From: CAMFTQ01 sp051881615
GTDB lineage: Bacteria > Bacillota > Clostridia > Oscillospirales > Acutalibacteraceae
Assembly: GCA_051881615.1 (NCBI GenBank)
Contig: JBJEQF010000028.1
Coordinates: forward strand, 1 to 64,000
Reading direction: 5' to 3'
Length of the DNA: 64,000 nt
Position numbers and translations under genes: made by a program. The notes under the pieces were generated by a model that ran no database searches, had not been told where the DNA came from, and saw only the letters and a list, made by a program, of their open reading frames with translations. The first letter of the stretch is position 1, and every line of letters starts with the position of its first letter. This document shows positions 26,292-34,721 of the stretch, in pieces.

Positions 26292-26873
26292 ATGACCGGA
26301 CTTGATAAAATATTAGAACAGATTAAAGCAGACGGTGACAAAGAAGCCTTGGCTTTAAAGCAGGAGTGCAAGGCACAGGTTCTGGAAATCCTTGCACAGG
26401 CAGAAGCTGACGGCAAACAGCAGGCGGCTTTAATTCTTGCAAAATCAGAATCAGAGTGCAAGGGTATTGAAGAAAGAGCAAAATCGTCATCACAGCTTAA
26501 AATCAGCAACGCAATGCTTTCTGCAAAGCAGGAGGTAATAGGCAAAACAATCTCAAATGCTATACAAAGCATCAAATCTTTGCCTGAAAAAGAGTACTTT
26601 GACCTTATCACAAAAATGATAAAGAAAAATCACAACGGCAAGCCTTGTGAAATCCGTTTTAGTAAAAAAGACCTCGACCGTATGCCTGCTGATTTTAAAA
26701 AGAGCTTAAAAGAGCTTGACAAAGCACTTACGCTGTCAGACGTTCCTGCCGATATAGACGGCGGCTTCATTCTTGTTTACGGAATGATAGAAGAAAACTG
26801 TAGCTTTGACGCAATTTTTTCTGATTTGTCCGAGCAGCTGACAGACGAAGCGGCAGCTGTCTTGTTTTCATAA
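26292..26873 (+). CDS. ntpE: V-type ATPase subunit E
   Basis: Peripheral-stalk subunit of 193 residues: a long N-terminal helix (KILEQIKADGDKEALALKQE...) that pairs with NtpF, then a globular C-terminal domain that caps the A3B3 head (PADIDGGFILVYGMIEENCSFDAIF, the conserved end; quoted in part as DGGFILVYG). The frame extends to a GTG at 26277, but that codon is part of the GTGGGAG SD, so the ATG at 26292 was chosen. Confidence 0.92.
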   Translation: MTGLDKILEQIKADGDKEALALKQECKAQVLEILAQAEADGKQQAALILAKSESECKGIEERAKSSSQLKISNAMLSAKQEVIGKTISNAIQSIKSLPEKEYFDLITKMIKKNHNGKPCEIRFSKKDLDRMPADFKKSLKELDKALTLSDVPADIDGGFILVYGMIEENCSFDAIFSDLSEQLTDEAAAVLFS

Positions 26874-26888
26874 GGGGAGGCAATGCTT

Positions 26889-27857
26889 ATGCCACAGGAC
26901 TACACATACGCAGTTGCCAGAATACGCTCAAAGGAGCTTAGCCTTTTTTCGCAAAAGGAGCTTGACGAGCTGATAAACCAACCCGATTACGATTCCTGCA
27001 TACGATATCTGTCGGATAAAGGTTGGGGAAGCGACAGCGAAAAATTAACCTCCGACGAGCTTTTAAAGCAGGAGGAAAACAAGCTATGGCAGCTGATGAA
27101 GGAGCTTGTACCCGATGAATCAGCCTTTGACTTTTTCAGGGTATCAAAGGATTTTCACAACTTAAAGGTTGCCGTAAAGGCGGCTACAAGAGGAGCAAAA
27201 ACAGACGGAATGTATATGCAAAACGGCACAACAGAGCCAAGCGTGATTGCGTCTGCCGTTGAAAACAGAGATAAAAACAAGCTACCGGACTTTTTAAGAG
27301 ATATAGCACAGCAGTCAATTACAACACTTTTGCAATCGTCAGACGGTCAGCTTTGCGATATTATGATTGACAAGGCATCTCTTGACTATGTTTACTATCT
27401 TACACAGCAAAGCGACAACGAAATAATAAGGCTTTACGGAGAATTATTTGTAGCGTCGTCCGACATTAAAATTGCCGTTCGCTGCTGCAAGACAAATAAA
27501 AGCGCAGAGTTTGCAAAAAAAGCTATGGCAGAGTGTGACACGCTTAATGTAAATACACTTGCCACAGCCTGTGCAAAGGGGTTTGACGCTGTCTGTGATT
27601 ATCTTTTAAAAACGTCATACAAAAGCGCTTTAGAGCCGCTTAAAAAATCACCGTCAGCCTTTGAAAAATGGTGTGACGATTTACTCACCGACAAAATGAA
27701 AGATCAGAAAAGAGAGCCTTTCTCAATAGGTCCTCTTGTAGCTTATATAATCGCTCGTCAGAACGAAATCAAGGCTGTACGATTGATTTTATCGTGCAAG
27801 CTCAATTCACTTGACGAAGCAGTAATTAAAGAAAGACTGAGGGATATGTATGTATAG
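26889..27857 (+). CDS. ntpC: V-type ATPase subunit C (AC39/d-type)
   Basis: Funnel-shaped central subunit linking the rotor ring to the central stalk. About 322 residues with the family opening YTYAVARIRSKELSLFS and the conserved FDFFRVSKDFHNLKVAVKA region. Two ATGs lie six bases apart; the one at 26889 has 8-base spacing from AGGGGAGG and is preferred over 26883. It overlaps ntpG by 8 bases. Confidence 0.93.
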   Translation: MPQDYTYAVARIRSKELSLFSQKELDELINQPDYDSCIRYLSDKGWGSDSEKLTSDELLKQEENKLWQLMKELVPDESAFDFFRVSKDFHNLKVAVKAATRGAKTDGMYMQNGTTEPSVIASAVENRDKNKLPDFLRDIAQQSITTLLQSSDGQLCDIMIDKASLDYVYYLTQQSDNEIIRLYGELFVASSDIKIAVRCCKTNKSAEFAKKAMAECDTLNVNTLATACAKGFDAVCDYLLKTSYKSALEPLKKSPSAFEKWCDDLLTDKMKDQKREPFSIGPLVAYIIARQNEIKAVRLILSCKLNSLDEAVIKERLRDMYV

Positions 27858-28167
27858 AGCAGCTGTAATCGGCGACAGAGATAGTATATACGGCTTTTCT
27901 GCCCTTGGTCTTGATGTGAATATCGTAGAACACGGCGAGGATGCAAGGCCGATTTTCAAAAAGCTTTCGACAGGCGAATATGCCATTATTTTTATAACCG
28001 AATATTTAGCCGAGGAGTTATCAGAAGAAATCGAAAAGCTAAGCGACAGCCGTACACCTGCCGTTATACCGATTCCCGGTGTAACAGGCAACACAGGCTG
28101 CGGTATCAAGGCTGTTAAAGCTTCTGTCGAAAAGGCTGTCGGCAGTGATATTATTTTTAATGATTAA
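27850..28167 (+). CDS. ntpG: V-type ATPase subunit F
   Basis: Central-stalk regulatory subunit, 105 residues, with a Rossmann-like fold: MYRAAVIGDRDSIYGFSALG, then YAIIFITEYLAEEL and the VIPIPGVTG segment. It binds subunit D. Named NtpG in Enterococcus. It starts inside ntpC; a 55-base gap with no terminator precedes ntpA. Confidence 0.93.
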   Translation: MYRAAVIGDRDSIYGFSALGLDVNIVEHGEDARPIFKKLSTGEYAIIFITEYLAEELSEEIEKLSDSRTPAVIPIPGVTGNTGCGIKAVKASVEKAVGSDIIFND

Positions 28168-28222
28168 AAACTCTGATTGATATACCTGACTACTATTTAA
28201 AACCCACGAAGGGATGATTAAA

Positions 28223-29995
28223 ATGAGCAAGGGAACTATTAAAAAGGTTGCAGGCCCTCTTGTTATTGCAGAGGGTATGCGTGATGCCAATATGTTCGAT
28301 GTTGTGCGTGTATCAAAGCATCGACTTATCGGCGAAATAATCGAAATGCACGGCGATCGTGCTTCAATTCAGGTTTATGAAGAAACCTCGGGACTCGGCC
28401 CCGGCGAGCCGGTAGAGTCAACTAATTCACCGCTTTCAGTTGAGTTAGGCCCCGGACTTATAAAGAGTATTTATGACGGTATTCAAAGACCGCTTGACGA
28501 TATTATGAAAATAAGCGGTGCGAACCTGCAAAGAGGTGTAGAGGTGCCGTCACTAAAGCGTGACATAAAATGGGATTTTGAGCCGACTGTGAAGGTGGGC
28601 GATGCTGTCGTATCAGGCGATGTAATAGGCACAGTGCAGGAAACAGAAATAGTCCTGCACAAAATTATGGTGCCAAACGGCGTAAGTGGTAAGATTAAAT
28701 CAATAACAAAGGGCAGCTTTACCGTAGAAGAAACGGTTGCAGTTGTAACAAAGGATAACGGCGAGGACGTGCCTCTTACACTTATGCAGAAATGGCCTGT
28801 ACGTGTAGGCAGACCATACAAGAAAAAGCTGCCGCCCGATATGCCGCTTGTCACAGGTCAGAGAGTAATTGATACGCTTTTCCCGATTGCAAAGGGCGGT
28901 GTAGCGTCAGTACCGGGACCTTTCGGTAGCGGTAAAACGGTAGTTCAGCATCAGCTTGCAAAATGGGCAGAGTCCGATATAGTAGTTTATATCGGCTGCG
29001 GTGAGCGTGGAAACGAGATGACCGACGTTTTAAACGAATTCCCTGAGCTAATAGACCCCAAAACAGGTCATTCTCTTATGGAAAGAACTGTGCTTATTGC
29101 AAATACCTCCGATATGCCTGTAGCTGCACGTGAAGCGTCAATCTACACAGGTATAACAATAGCTGAGTATTTCAGAGATATGGGTTACTCTGTTGCACTT
29201 ATGGCAGACAGTACGTCACGTTGGGCAGAGGCGCTGCGTGAAATGTCGGGCAGACTTGAAGAAATGCCCGGTGAAGAGGGTTATCCTGCTTATTTAGGCT
29301 CACGTCTTGCACAGTTCTATGAACGTGCCGGCAGAGTAATTATAAATTCATCAGAAGAAAAAGAAGGTGCACTGTCTGTTATCGGCGCAGTTTCACCTCC
29401 GGGCGGCGATATTTCAGAGCCTGTTTCTCAGGCTACGCTCCGTATTGTAAAGGTGTTCTGGGGACTTGATTCCTCACTTGCATACAAGCGACATTTCCCG
29501 GCTGTGAACTGGCTGACGAGCTACTCGCTGTACGTTGACTCAATGGCAGACTGGTACAAGGAAAACGTTGATGAAAGCTGGATGGACTGCCGAGGAAGAA
29601 TTATGCACATTCTTCAGGAGGAAGCAGAGCTTGAAGAAATCGTAAAGCTTGTAGGTATGGACGCTTTGTCAGCTCCCGATAGAATAAAACTTGAGGCAGC
29701 TCGTTCCGTTCGTGAGGACTTCTTGCATCAGAACGCATTCCACGAAACAGATACGTACACAACGCTTGAAAAGCAGCTTATGATGCTAAAGCTTATACTT
29801 GAGTACTTTGACCTTGCAACAGACGCTCTGTCAAAGGGCGCAGACGTTGAAAAGCTGATAGGTTTGCCTGTACGTGAGCGAATAGGCAGATTTAAGTATG
29901 TGCCGCAGGAAAATATCGGCAAGGAATATGATGCTGTTAAAAATCAGCTTGAGCTTGATATAGAAACACTCGTTTCACAAGGAGGCGAAAACTAA
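28223..29995 (+). CDS. ntpA: V-type ATPase catalytic subunit A
   Basis: 590-residue catalytic subunit of the A3B3 head. Walker A is GPFGSGKT (residues 232-239), preceded by the long non-homologous insertion typical of A subunits (about 110-200). Later blocks include GCGERGNEMTDVL, ADSTSRWAEALREMSGRL and SPPGGDISEPV. The ATG at 28214 lies in the GAAGGGATGA SD; the ATG at 28223 gives the standard start SKGTIKKVAGP. Its stop overlaps ntpB by one base. Confidence 0.97.
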   Translation: MSKGTIKKVAGPLVIAEGMRDANMFDVVRVSKHRLIGEIIEMHGDRASIQVYEETSGLGPGEPVESTNSPLSVELGPGLIKSIYDGIQRPLDDIMKISGANLQRGVEVPSLKRDIKWDFEPTVKVGDAVVSGDVIGTVQETEIVLHKIMVPNGVSGKIKSITKGSFTVEETVAVVTKDNGEDVPLTLMQKWPVRVGRPYKKKLPPDMPLVTGQRVIDTLFPIAKGGVASVPGPFGSGKTVVQHQLAKWAESDIVVYIGCGERGNEMTDVLNEFPELIDPKTGHSLMERTVLIANTSDMPVAAREASIYTGITIAEYFRDMGYSVALMADSTSRWAEALREMSGRLEEMPGEEGYPAYLGSRLAQFYERAGRVIINSSEEKEGALSVIGAVSPPGGDISEPVSQATLRIVKVFWGLDSSLAYKRHFPAVNWLTSYSLYVDSMADWYKENVDESWMDCRGRIMHILQEEAELEEIVKLVGMDALSAPDRIKLEAARSVREDFLHQNAFHETDTYTTLEKQLMMLKLILEYFDLATDALSKGADVEKLIGLPVRERIGRFKYVPQENIGKEYDAVKNQLELDIETLVSQGGEN

Positions 29996-31365
29996 TGCCA
30001 AAGGAATACAGAACTATAGAAGAGGTTTCAGGCCCCTTGATGCTTGTTAAGGACGTCACCGATGTTAATTATAACGACTTGGGAGAAATTGAGCTTGCAA
30101 GCGGTGAGGTTCGCCGTTGTAAGGTTCTTGAAATAAACGGCGGCGATGCGCTTGTTCAGCTTTTTGACTCATCAGCAGGTATCAACCTGTCAAATTCAAA
30201 GGTTCGCTTTTTGGGCAGGAGTATGGAGCTTGGCGTTTCAAAGGATATGCTCTCACGTGTATTTGACGGTATGGGCAGACCTATTGACGGCGGCCCCGAA
30301 ATTCTTCCTAAAAAGAGAATGGATATCAACGGCTTGCCTATGAATCCGGCGGCAAGAAATTATCCGCAGGAGTTTATACAAACAGGTGTTTCGGCCATTG
30401 ACGGACTTAACACACTTGTAAGAGGTCAGAAGCTGCCGATATTCTCAGCCTCAGGCTTACCTCACGCAAATCTGGCGGCGCAAATAGCACGTCAGGCAAA
30501 GGTAAGAGGCAACGACGAAACCTTTGCGGTAGTTTTTGCCGCAATGGGTATTACCTTTGAGGAGTCAAACTTCTTTATAGAAAGCTTTAAAGAAACAGGT
30601 GCAATCGACAGAACCGTTCTTTTTATAAACCTTGCAAACGACCCCGCCATTGAGCGTATTTCAACACCTCGTATGGCGTTGACTGCCGCAGAATACCTTG
30701 CATTTGAAGAAAATATGCACGTGCTTGTAATTATGACAGATATTACAAACTACGCAGATGCATTAAGAGAGGTTTCAGCCGCAAGAAAAGAAGTCCCCGG
30801 CAGAAGAGGTTACCCCGGCTATATGTATACTGACCTTGCTACTCTTTACGAGAGAGCAGGCAGACAAAAGGGCAAGGACGGCTCAATTACGCTGATTCCC
30901 ATTCTGACAATGCCTGAGGACGATAAAACTCACCCGATTCCTGACCTTACAGGCTACATCACAGAGGGTCAGATTATTTTAAGCCGTGAGCTTTACCGCA
31001 AAAACGTAATTCCGCCTATTGACGTTCTGCCTTCACTTTCACGTCTTAAGGATAAAGGAATAGGCAAGGGCAAAACAAGAGAGGATCATTCAAATACAAT
31101 GAACCAGCTTTTTGCCGCCTACGCACGTGGCAAGGACGCAAAGGAGCTTATGGTAATTCTCGGTGAAGCGGCACTGACGGATATTGATAAGCTGTACGCT
31201 AAATTTGCAGACGCCTTTGAAAAGGAGTACGTTTCACAGGGCTATGACGCTAACAGAGATATTGAAGAAACGCTAAATATCGGCTGGAAGCTTCTGTCAA
31301 TTCTCCCCCGAAGCGAGCTAAAGCGTATTGACGATAAATACCTTGATATGTATTACGGCAAGTAA
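29995..31365 (+). CDS. ntpB: V-type ATPase subunit B
   Basis: 456-residue non-catalytic nucleotide-type subunit alternating with A. As expected for B subunits it has no intact P-loop (the equivalent region is FSASGLPHANLAAQIARQA). Conserved blocks: DGMGRPIDGGPEI, GYPGYMYTDLATLYERAGR and LTGYITEGQI. The start overlaps the ntpA stop (TAATG). Confidence 0.97.
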   Translation: MPKEYRTIEEVSGPLMLVKDVTDVNYNDLGEIELASGEVRRCKVLEINGGDALVQLFDSSAGINLSNSKVRFLGRSMELGVSKDMLSRVFDGMGRPIDGGPEILPKKRMDINGLPMNPAARNYPQEFIQTGVSAIDGLNTLVRGQKLPIFSASGLPHANLAAQIARQAKVRGNDETFAVVFAAMGITFEESNFFIESFKETGAIDRTVLFINLANDPAIERISTPRMALTAAEYLAFEENMHVLVIMTDITNYADALREVSAARKEVPGRRGYPGYMYTDLATLYERAGRQKGKDGSITLIPILTMPEDDKTHPIPDLTGYITEGQIILSRELYRKNVIPPIDVLPSLSRLKDKGIGKGKTREDHSNTMNQLFAAYARGKDAKELMVILGEAALTDIDKLYAKFADAFEKEYVSQGYDANRDIEETLNIGWKLLSILPRSELKRIDDKYLDMYYGK

Positions 31366-31376
31366 GGTGATTTTTT

Positions 31377-32045
31377 ATGGCTGTCAAACAAGTAAATCCC
31401 ACACGTATGGAGCTTACACGCTTAAAGAAAAAGCTTGTGACCGCAACAAGAGGACACAAGCTGTTAAAGGATAAGCGTGACGAGCTTATGCGCAGATTTC
31501 TCGATTTAGTCAGAGAAAATAAGGAGCTTCGAGAGCGTGTTGAAAAGGGAATAAGCTCTGCTAACAAAAACTTCGTGCTTGCACGTGCCTCAATGTCTGA
31601 CGAGGTATTAAACGCCGCACTTTTAGCACCAAAGCAAGAAATTACCATTGACGTTTCAAAGGAAAACGTAATGAGTGTTGATATTCCCGTTTTTAATCTG
31701 CAAACACGCACGCCTGACGCTAACGATATTTTTTCCTACGGCTTTGCGTTTACTTCATCCGATTTGGACGACGCTGTGCAGTCGCTTGCCGATATTATGC
31801 CCGATATGCTCAGGCTTTCACAGGTAGAAAAATCCTGTCAGCTTATGGCATCAGAAATCGAAAAAACACGCAGACGAGTAAACGCTCTTGAACACGTGAT
31901 GATACCGCAGACACAACAGCAAATCAAATATATTACTATGAAGCTTGACGAAAACGAGCGAAGCACACAAACAAGGCTTATGAAGGTAAAGGATATGATG
32001 CTTAAGGAAAATATAGAAAAGCAAAGAGCGTCGCACACAGCATAG
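31377..32045 (+). CDS. ntpD: V-type ATPase subunit D
   Basis: Central rotor shaft, 222 residues and mostly two long antiparallel helices: N-terminal PTRMELTRLKKKLVTATRGH and C-terminal RRVNALEHVMIPQTQQQIKY, both hallmark segments. It ends the operon, with a strong terminator after it. The subunit J (potassium transport) gene that follows in Enterococcus is absent. Confidence 0.95.
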   Translation: MAVKQVNPTRMELTRLKKKLVTATRGHKLLKDKRDELMRRFLDLVRENKELRERVEKGISSANKNFVLARASMSDEVLNAALLAPKQEITIDVSKENVMSVDIPVFNLQTRTPDANDIFSYGFAFTSSDLDDAVQSLADIMPDMLRLSQVEKSCQLMASEIEKTRRRVNALEHVMIPQTQQQIKYITMKLDENERSTQTRLMKVKDMMLKENIEKQRASHTA

Positions 32046-32069
32046 CAATAATATAAAGATAAAACAAAT

Positions 32070-32105
32070 GGCACACAGACGAAAAATTCTGTGTGCCTGT
32101 TTTTA
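32070..32105 (+). terminator. Intrinsic terminator after the V-ATPase operon
   Basis: Ten-pair perfect stem GGCACACAGA/TCTGTGTGCC with an eight-base loop, followed by TGTTTTTAT. Convergent degV ends 48 bases further on. Confidence 0.88.
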
Positions 32106-32152
32106 TGCTATGTAATTTTCAATCGACATTATGCTTTAGCAGGATTACAAAA

Positions 32153-33025
32153 TTACATTGTAATATCACGCTTGCCAATGAAAAGGAGCGCTACCATGCC
32201 CGAGCCTACGTGTGTGCCGATAACAGGACCTATATCGCAGATTACGGTGTCTTTAACCATAGGCGCAACTCTTTTCTGAAGCTCCTGCGCCTTGTCAATA
32301 GCGTCAGCGTGTCCGATAAATACAGTCTGATTTTTGTAATCCTCACCGTCACGTTCCATTTTTGCGATAAGTGCGTCATAAACCTTGCTTGCACCTCTGA
32401 TTTTACCTACAGTAACAAGTTTGCCTTCCTCGTCAACGCTGATTAAAGGCTTGATTTGGAGTGCCCTGCCAAAGGTTGCCGTAACGGCAGAAATTCTGCC
32501 ACCACGCTTTAGCTGTTCTAAATCGTCAACTACAAACCAATGACCGATTTTATGCTTCATCTCCTCTGCATATGCTGCAAGCTCTTCAAGCTCCATACCC
32601 TCAACGTACTTTTTGCCTACATAATACATAAGATAACCCAAGCCGACAGAAGCACATCTTGAGTCAACGGTAATAATTTTTCTTTCGGGATATTTTTTCT
32701 TTAAATCCTCAATAGCCAGCAGTGATGTGTTGTAAGAGCCACTCATACCTGAGGTAAAGCAAACAAAAAGAATATCCTTGCCTTGCTTTAAATATTCCTC
32801 AAAATACTCTGTATATGAGGTATAATTTATTTGTGTCGTTTTTGACATTACACCGCTTTTTAGCTTTGAGTAAAAATCGTTAAGGCTCATCTCACGAGCG
32901 TCAAGATAATGCTTGTAGCACTTATCCTCCATAATAAATTCCATAGGAATTACAGTCAGGTTTAATTCCTTTGCAAGAGAATCGGGTAAGTCGCAGTTTG
33001 AATCAGTCATAAGTATGTAGCTCAT
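32153..33025 (-). CDS. DegV family fatty-acid-binding protein
   Basis: Binds a long-chain fatty acid; relatives (FakB) present the acid to a kinase for phospholipid synthesis. 290 residues with the family opening YILMTDSNCDLPDSLAKE, the SKTTQINYTSY and FTSGMSGSYN segments (lipid carboxylate contacts) and VVDDLEQLKRGGRIS. The frame extends six codons upstream to 33043, but GGAGG five bases before the ATG at 33025 fixes the start. Single-gene transcript from a consensus promoter. Confidence 0.93.
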   Translation of the reverse strand: MSYILMTDSNCDLPDSLAKELNLTVIPMEFIMEDKCYKHYLDAREMSLNDFYSKLKSGVMSKTTQINYTSYTEYFEEYLKQGKDILFVCFTSGMSGSYNTSLLAIEDLKKKYPERKIITVDSRCASVGLGYLMYYVGKKYVEGMELEELAAYAEEMKHKIGHWFVVDDLEQLKRGGRISAVTATFGRALQIKPLISVDEEGKLVTVGKIRGASKVYDALIAKMERDGEDYKNQTVFIGHADAIDKAQELQKRVAPMVKDTVICDIGPVIGTHVGSGMVALLFIGKRDITM

Positions 33026-33066
33026 AGCAGCCTCCGTATTCATAAAATGATCATTTCTTTCATATG

Positions 33067-33095
33067 ATTATAGCAAATAGTAAATCACTTGTCAA
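33067..33095 (-). promoter_or_regulatory. Consensus promoter of degV
   Basis: On the - strand: TTGACA (complement of 33090-33095), 17-base spacer, TATAAT (complement of 33067-33072); a perfect sigma-A match. A 12-base palindrome, AAATGATCATTT (33045-33056), lies near the expected transcription start and could be an operator. Confidence 0.85.
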
Positions 33096-33111
33096 TTTTC
33101 GGGGTGTTTTT

Positions 33112-33399
33112 ATGAATTGCCGTGTAGTAGAGCTAAGACACAAGGAGGTTATCAACTGTCACAACGGCTGTAAAATCGGCGTAGTTGATGACGTTGAGGT
33201 AAATACAAAGGACGCAAAGGTTGTTTCTATTGTAATCTACGGCAGACCGAAGTGCTTTGGACTGCTCGGCAGACACGATGATTTTGTCATTCCGTGGGAA
33301 AATATAGAGCTTATCGGAGAGGACGCAATCCTTGTAAAATGCAGCTTTGAAAACAGCAGAAAACACAGCAAAAAACTGCGTTTTTTTAAAGTAATATAA
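33112..33399 (+). CDS. YlmC/YmxH family sporulation protein (PRC-barrel)
   Basis: 95 residues of a small beta-barrel domain seen in spore formers: ELRHKEVINCHNGCKIGVVDD, then GRPKCFGLLGRHDDFVIPWENIELIGEDAILVK (positions about 50-82). The role is unproven. Start at ATG 33112 after GGGGTG; the frame opens further upstream at 33064 without an SD. TCATAAA (33040-33046) and CATATGAT (33061-33068), 14 bases apart, loosely resemble a sigma-E promoter, overlapping the degV promoter on the other strand. Confidence 0.85.
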   Translation: MNCRVVELRHKEVINCHNGCKIGVVDDVEVNTKDAKVVSIVIYGRPKCFGLLGRHDDFVIPWENIELIGEDAILVKCSFENSRKHSKKLRFFKVI

Positions 33400-33615
33400 A
33401 TTTAACAATTTTTTAGCCGTATGTAACAAACGACAGAAACGACCTGTGTATTTTGTTGAATAGTGACAAAAAATCGTCAATTATAATGCATATAAAGAAA
33501 TAAGATATGAAATTTTATCGAAAAAATAGAACATAAATTTGCATTTTTTGCAAAAGTGTGCTTTAATATCCCTCGAAATTGTGTAACACATAGTAAAGGT
33601 CCTGCTGCAAGGTAA

Positions 33616-33627
33616 GTAAACGCTTAC
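33616..33627. promoter_or_regulatory. CcpA/LacI-type operator-like palindrome
   Basis: GTAAACGCTTAC, a near-palindrome with central CG, fits the core of a catabolite-responsive element (12 of 14 consensus positions including flanks). It lies 25 bases before the hydrolase ATG, ahead of the AAGGAGG SD. In this position it would act as a roadblock or repressor site. The 250-base gap before it holds an AT-rich TATAAT (33482-33487) but no well-spaced -35. Confidence 0.4.
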
Positions 33628-33652
33628 GTGAAAATAAGGAGGAAGTATTATT

Positions 33653-34540
33653 ATGAGAGAAACATTTATTCCAAAGCTTAAGCTTGCATTGGCTGTATTG
33701 ATTGCTTCTGTCATCGTAATCCCAACCGCAGTTATTGTGCCGCATGCTGTTGCAGCACAAAATGATGAAGTATCAGGAACAACAGCTACAGAAACTCACA
33801 ACGACAAAAAGGTGGCTTTGATGATAGCCGCTAATAAGCTTCAGGCAGAAAACGGACAAACACTTGCAATTGAACGTGCAAAGGCAATGGACGAAGCTAA
33901 AGCAGAAACACAGAAAAAGATAAAAGAGCTTGAAGCACAGGCTCAGAAGGAAGCTCAGGAAAAAGCAGAAAAAGAAGCACAGGAAAAAGCAGCAGCCGAA
34001 AAAGCAGCAGCCGAAAAAGCGGCGGCAGAAAAGGCAGCAGCAGAAAAGGCTGCGGCTGAAAAAGCTGAAAGAGAAAAAGCAGAAGCAGGAAAAGCACAGG
34101 CTCAGCAGGAAAGAGAGCAGGTTCAGAATGAGGGCTATCTGCTCGGAATTGAAAATCCCGACTACGATTACGTGTCCTACAGCATCAGCTTAACTGATGA
34201 GGACAGAGATATCTTAGAACGCCTTGTAATGGGCGAGGCTGGCGATCAGGGTTATATCGGATGCGCACTCGTTGCACAGGCAATTCGTGACACAATGATT
34301 GCAGACGGTGTGCCGACAGTTGAGCAGGTTCGCACAGGCTACGGCTACTACGGCAGCTTAAGCCGTACACCGAACAGCGATGTTAAAAGAGCTGTTGAGT
34401 TCATTTTTGATCAGGGCGGAGCTGCTGTTCAGCACAAGCTGATGTACTTCTACGAAACATCACTTTGCTCAAGTGAATGGCACGAAACACAGAATTACGT
34501 TGTTACATATAACACAACAAGATTTTTTGACAGAGTTTAA
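33653..34540 (+). CDS. Secreted cell-wall hydrolase with SleB-type (Hydrolase_2) domain
   Basis: 295 residues. A signal sequence or anchor (about residues 1-35, ending AVAAQ) is followed by a charged helix and an Ala/Lys/Glu coiled coil (about 85-155) containing five tandem EKAAA pentapeptides. The C-terminal domain (about 180-295) matches the SleB hydrolase fold; the likely catalytic glutamate is E195 in RLVMGEAGDQG. SleB enzymes are lytic transglycosylases of spore cortex; with this coiled coil it could also act in vegetative wall turnover. Strong AAGGAGG SD; own terminator. Confidence 0.85.
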   Translation: MRETFIPKLKLALAVLIASVIVIPTAVIVPHAVAAQNDEVSGTTATETHNDKKVALMIAANKLQAENGQTLAIERAKAMDEAKAETQKKIKELEAQAQKEAQEKAEKEAQEKAAAEKAAAEKAAAEKAAAEKAAAEKAEREKAEAGKAQAQQEREQVQNEGYLLGIENPDYDYVSYSISLTDEDRDILERLVMGEAGDQGYIGCALVAQAIRDTMIADGVPTVEQVRTGYGYYGSLSRTPNSDVKRAVEFIFDQGGAAVQHKLMYFYETSLCSSEWHETQNYVVTYNTTRFFDRV

Positions 34541-34556
34541 TTAAGAATATTTCAAT

Positions 34557-34602
34557 AAAAATCAAGTATTTGATATAAAAATACTTGATTTTTGTATTTT
34601 TT
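34557..34602 (+). terminator. Intrinsic terminator after the hydrolase gene
   Basis: Stem of about 13 pairs (AAATCAAGTATTT/AAATACTTGATTT) and a T-rich tail. Its 3' arm overlaps the -35 of the rpsB promoter. Confidence 0.85.
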
Positions 34603-34612
34603 ATGATATAAT
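34585..34612 (+). promoter_or_regulatory. Promoter of rpsB-tsf
   Basis: TTGATT at 34585-34590, 16-base spacer, extended -10 TGATATAAT with TATAAT at 34607-34612. It implies an mRNA leader of about 100 bases (34619-34721). In it, a short hairpin AGGTT/AACCT stands just before the SD; the leader could hold an S2 autoregulatory site, but I cannot identify one. Confidence 0.65.
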
Positions 34613-34721
34613 ATTAAGGCATTACGCACGTTGTTGCTTATCAGACAGGTGCATATTTTATATGTTATTACTGATAAAATCAAAAGCACAGCGGAGGTTT
34701 TAACCTAAGGAGGAAATAAAA

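Noticed and set aside
26117..26611. 164-residue antisense frame across ntpK/ntpE
   Set aside because: Both sense genes are certain; the antisense product has no recognisable domain.
33970..34080. Possible CRISPR or short tandem DNA array
   Set aside because: The repeats are 15-base coding units with no spacers; they encode the EKAAA helix.
33930..34193. 87-residue Lys/Gln-rich frame in the hydrolase gene
   Set aside because: Produced by the shifted reading of the EKAAA repeats; no independent start signal.
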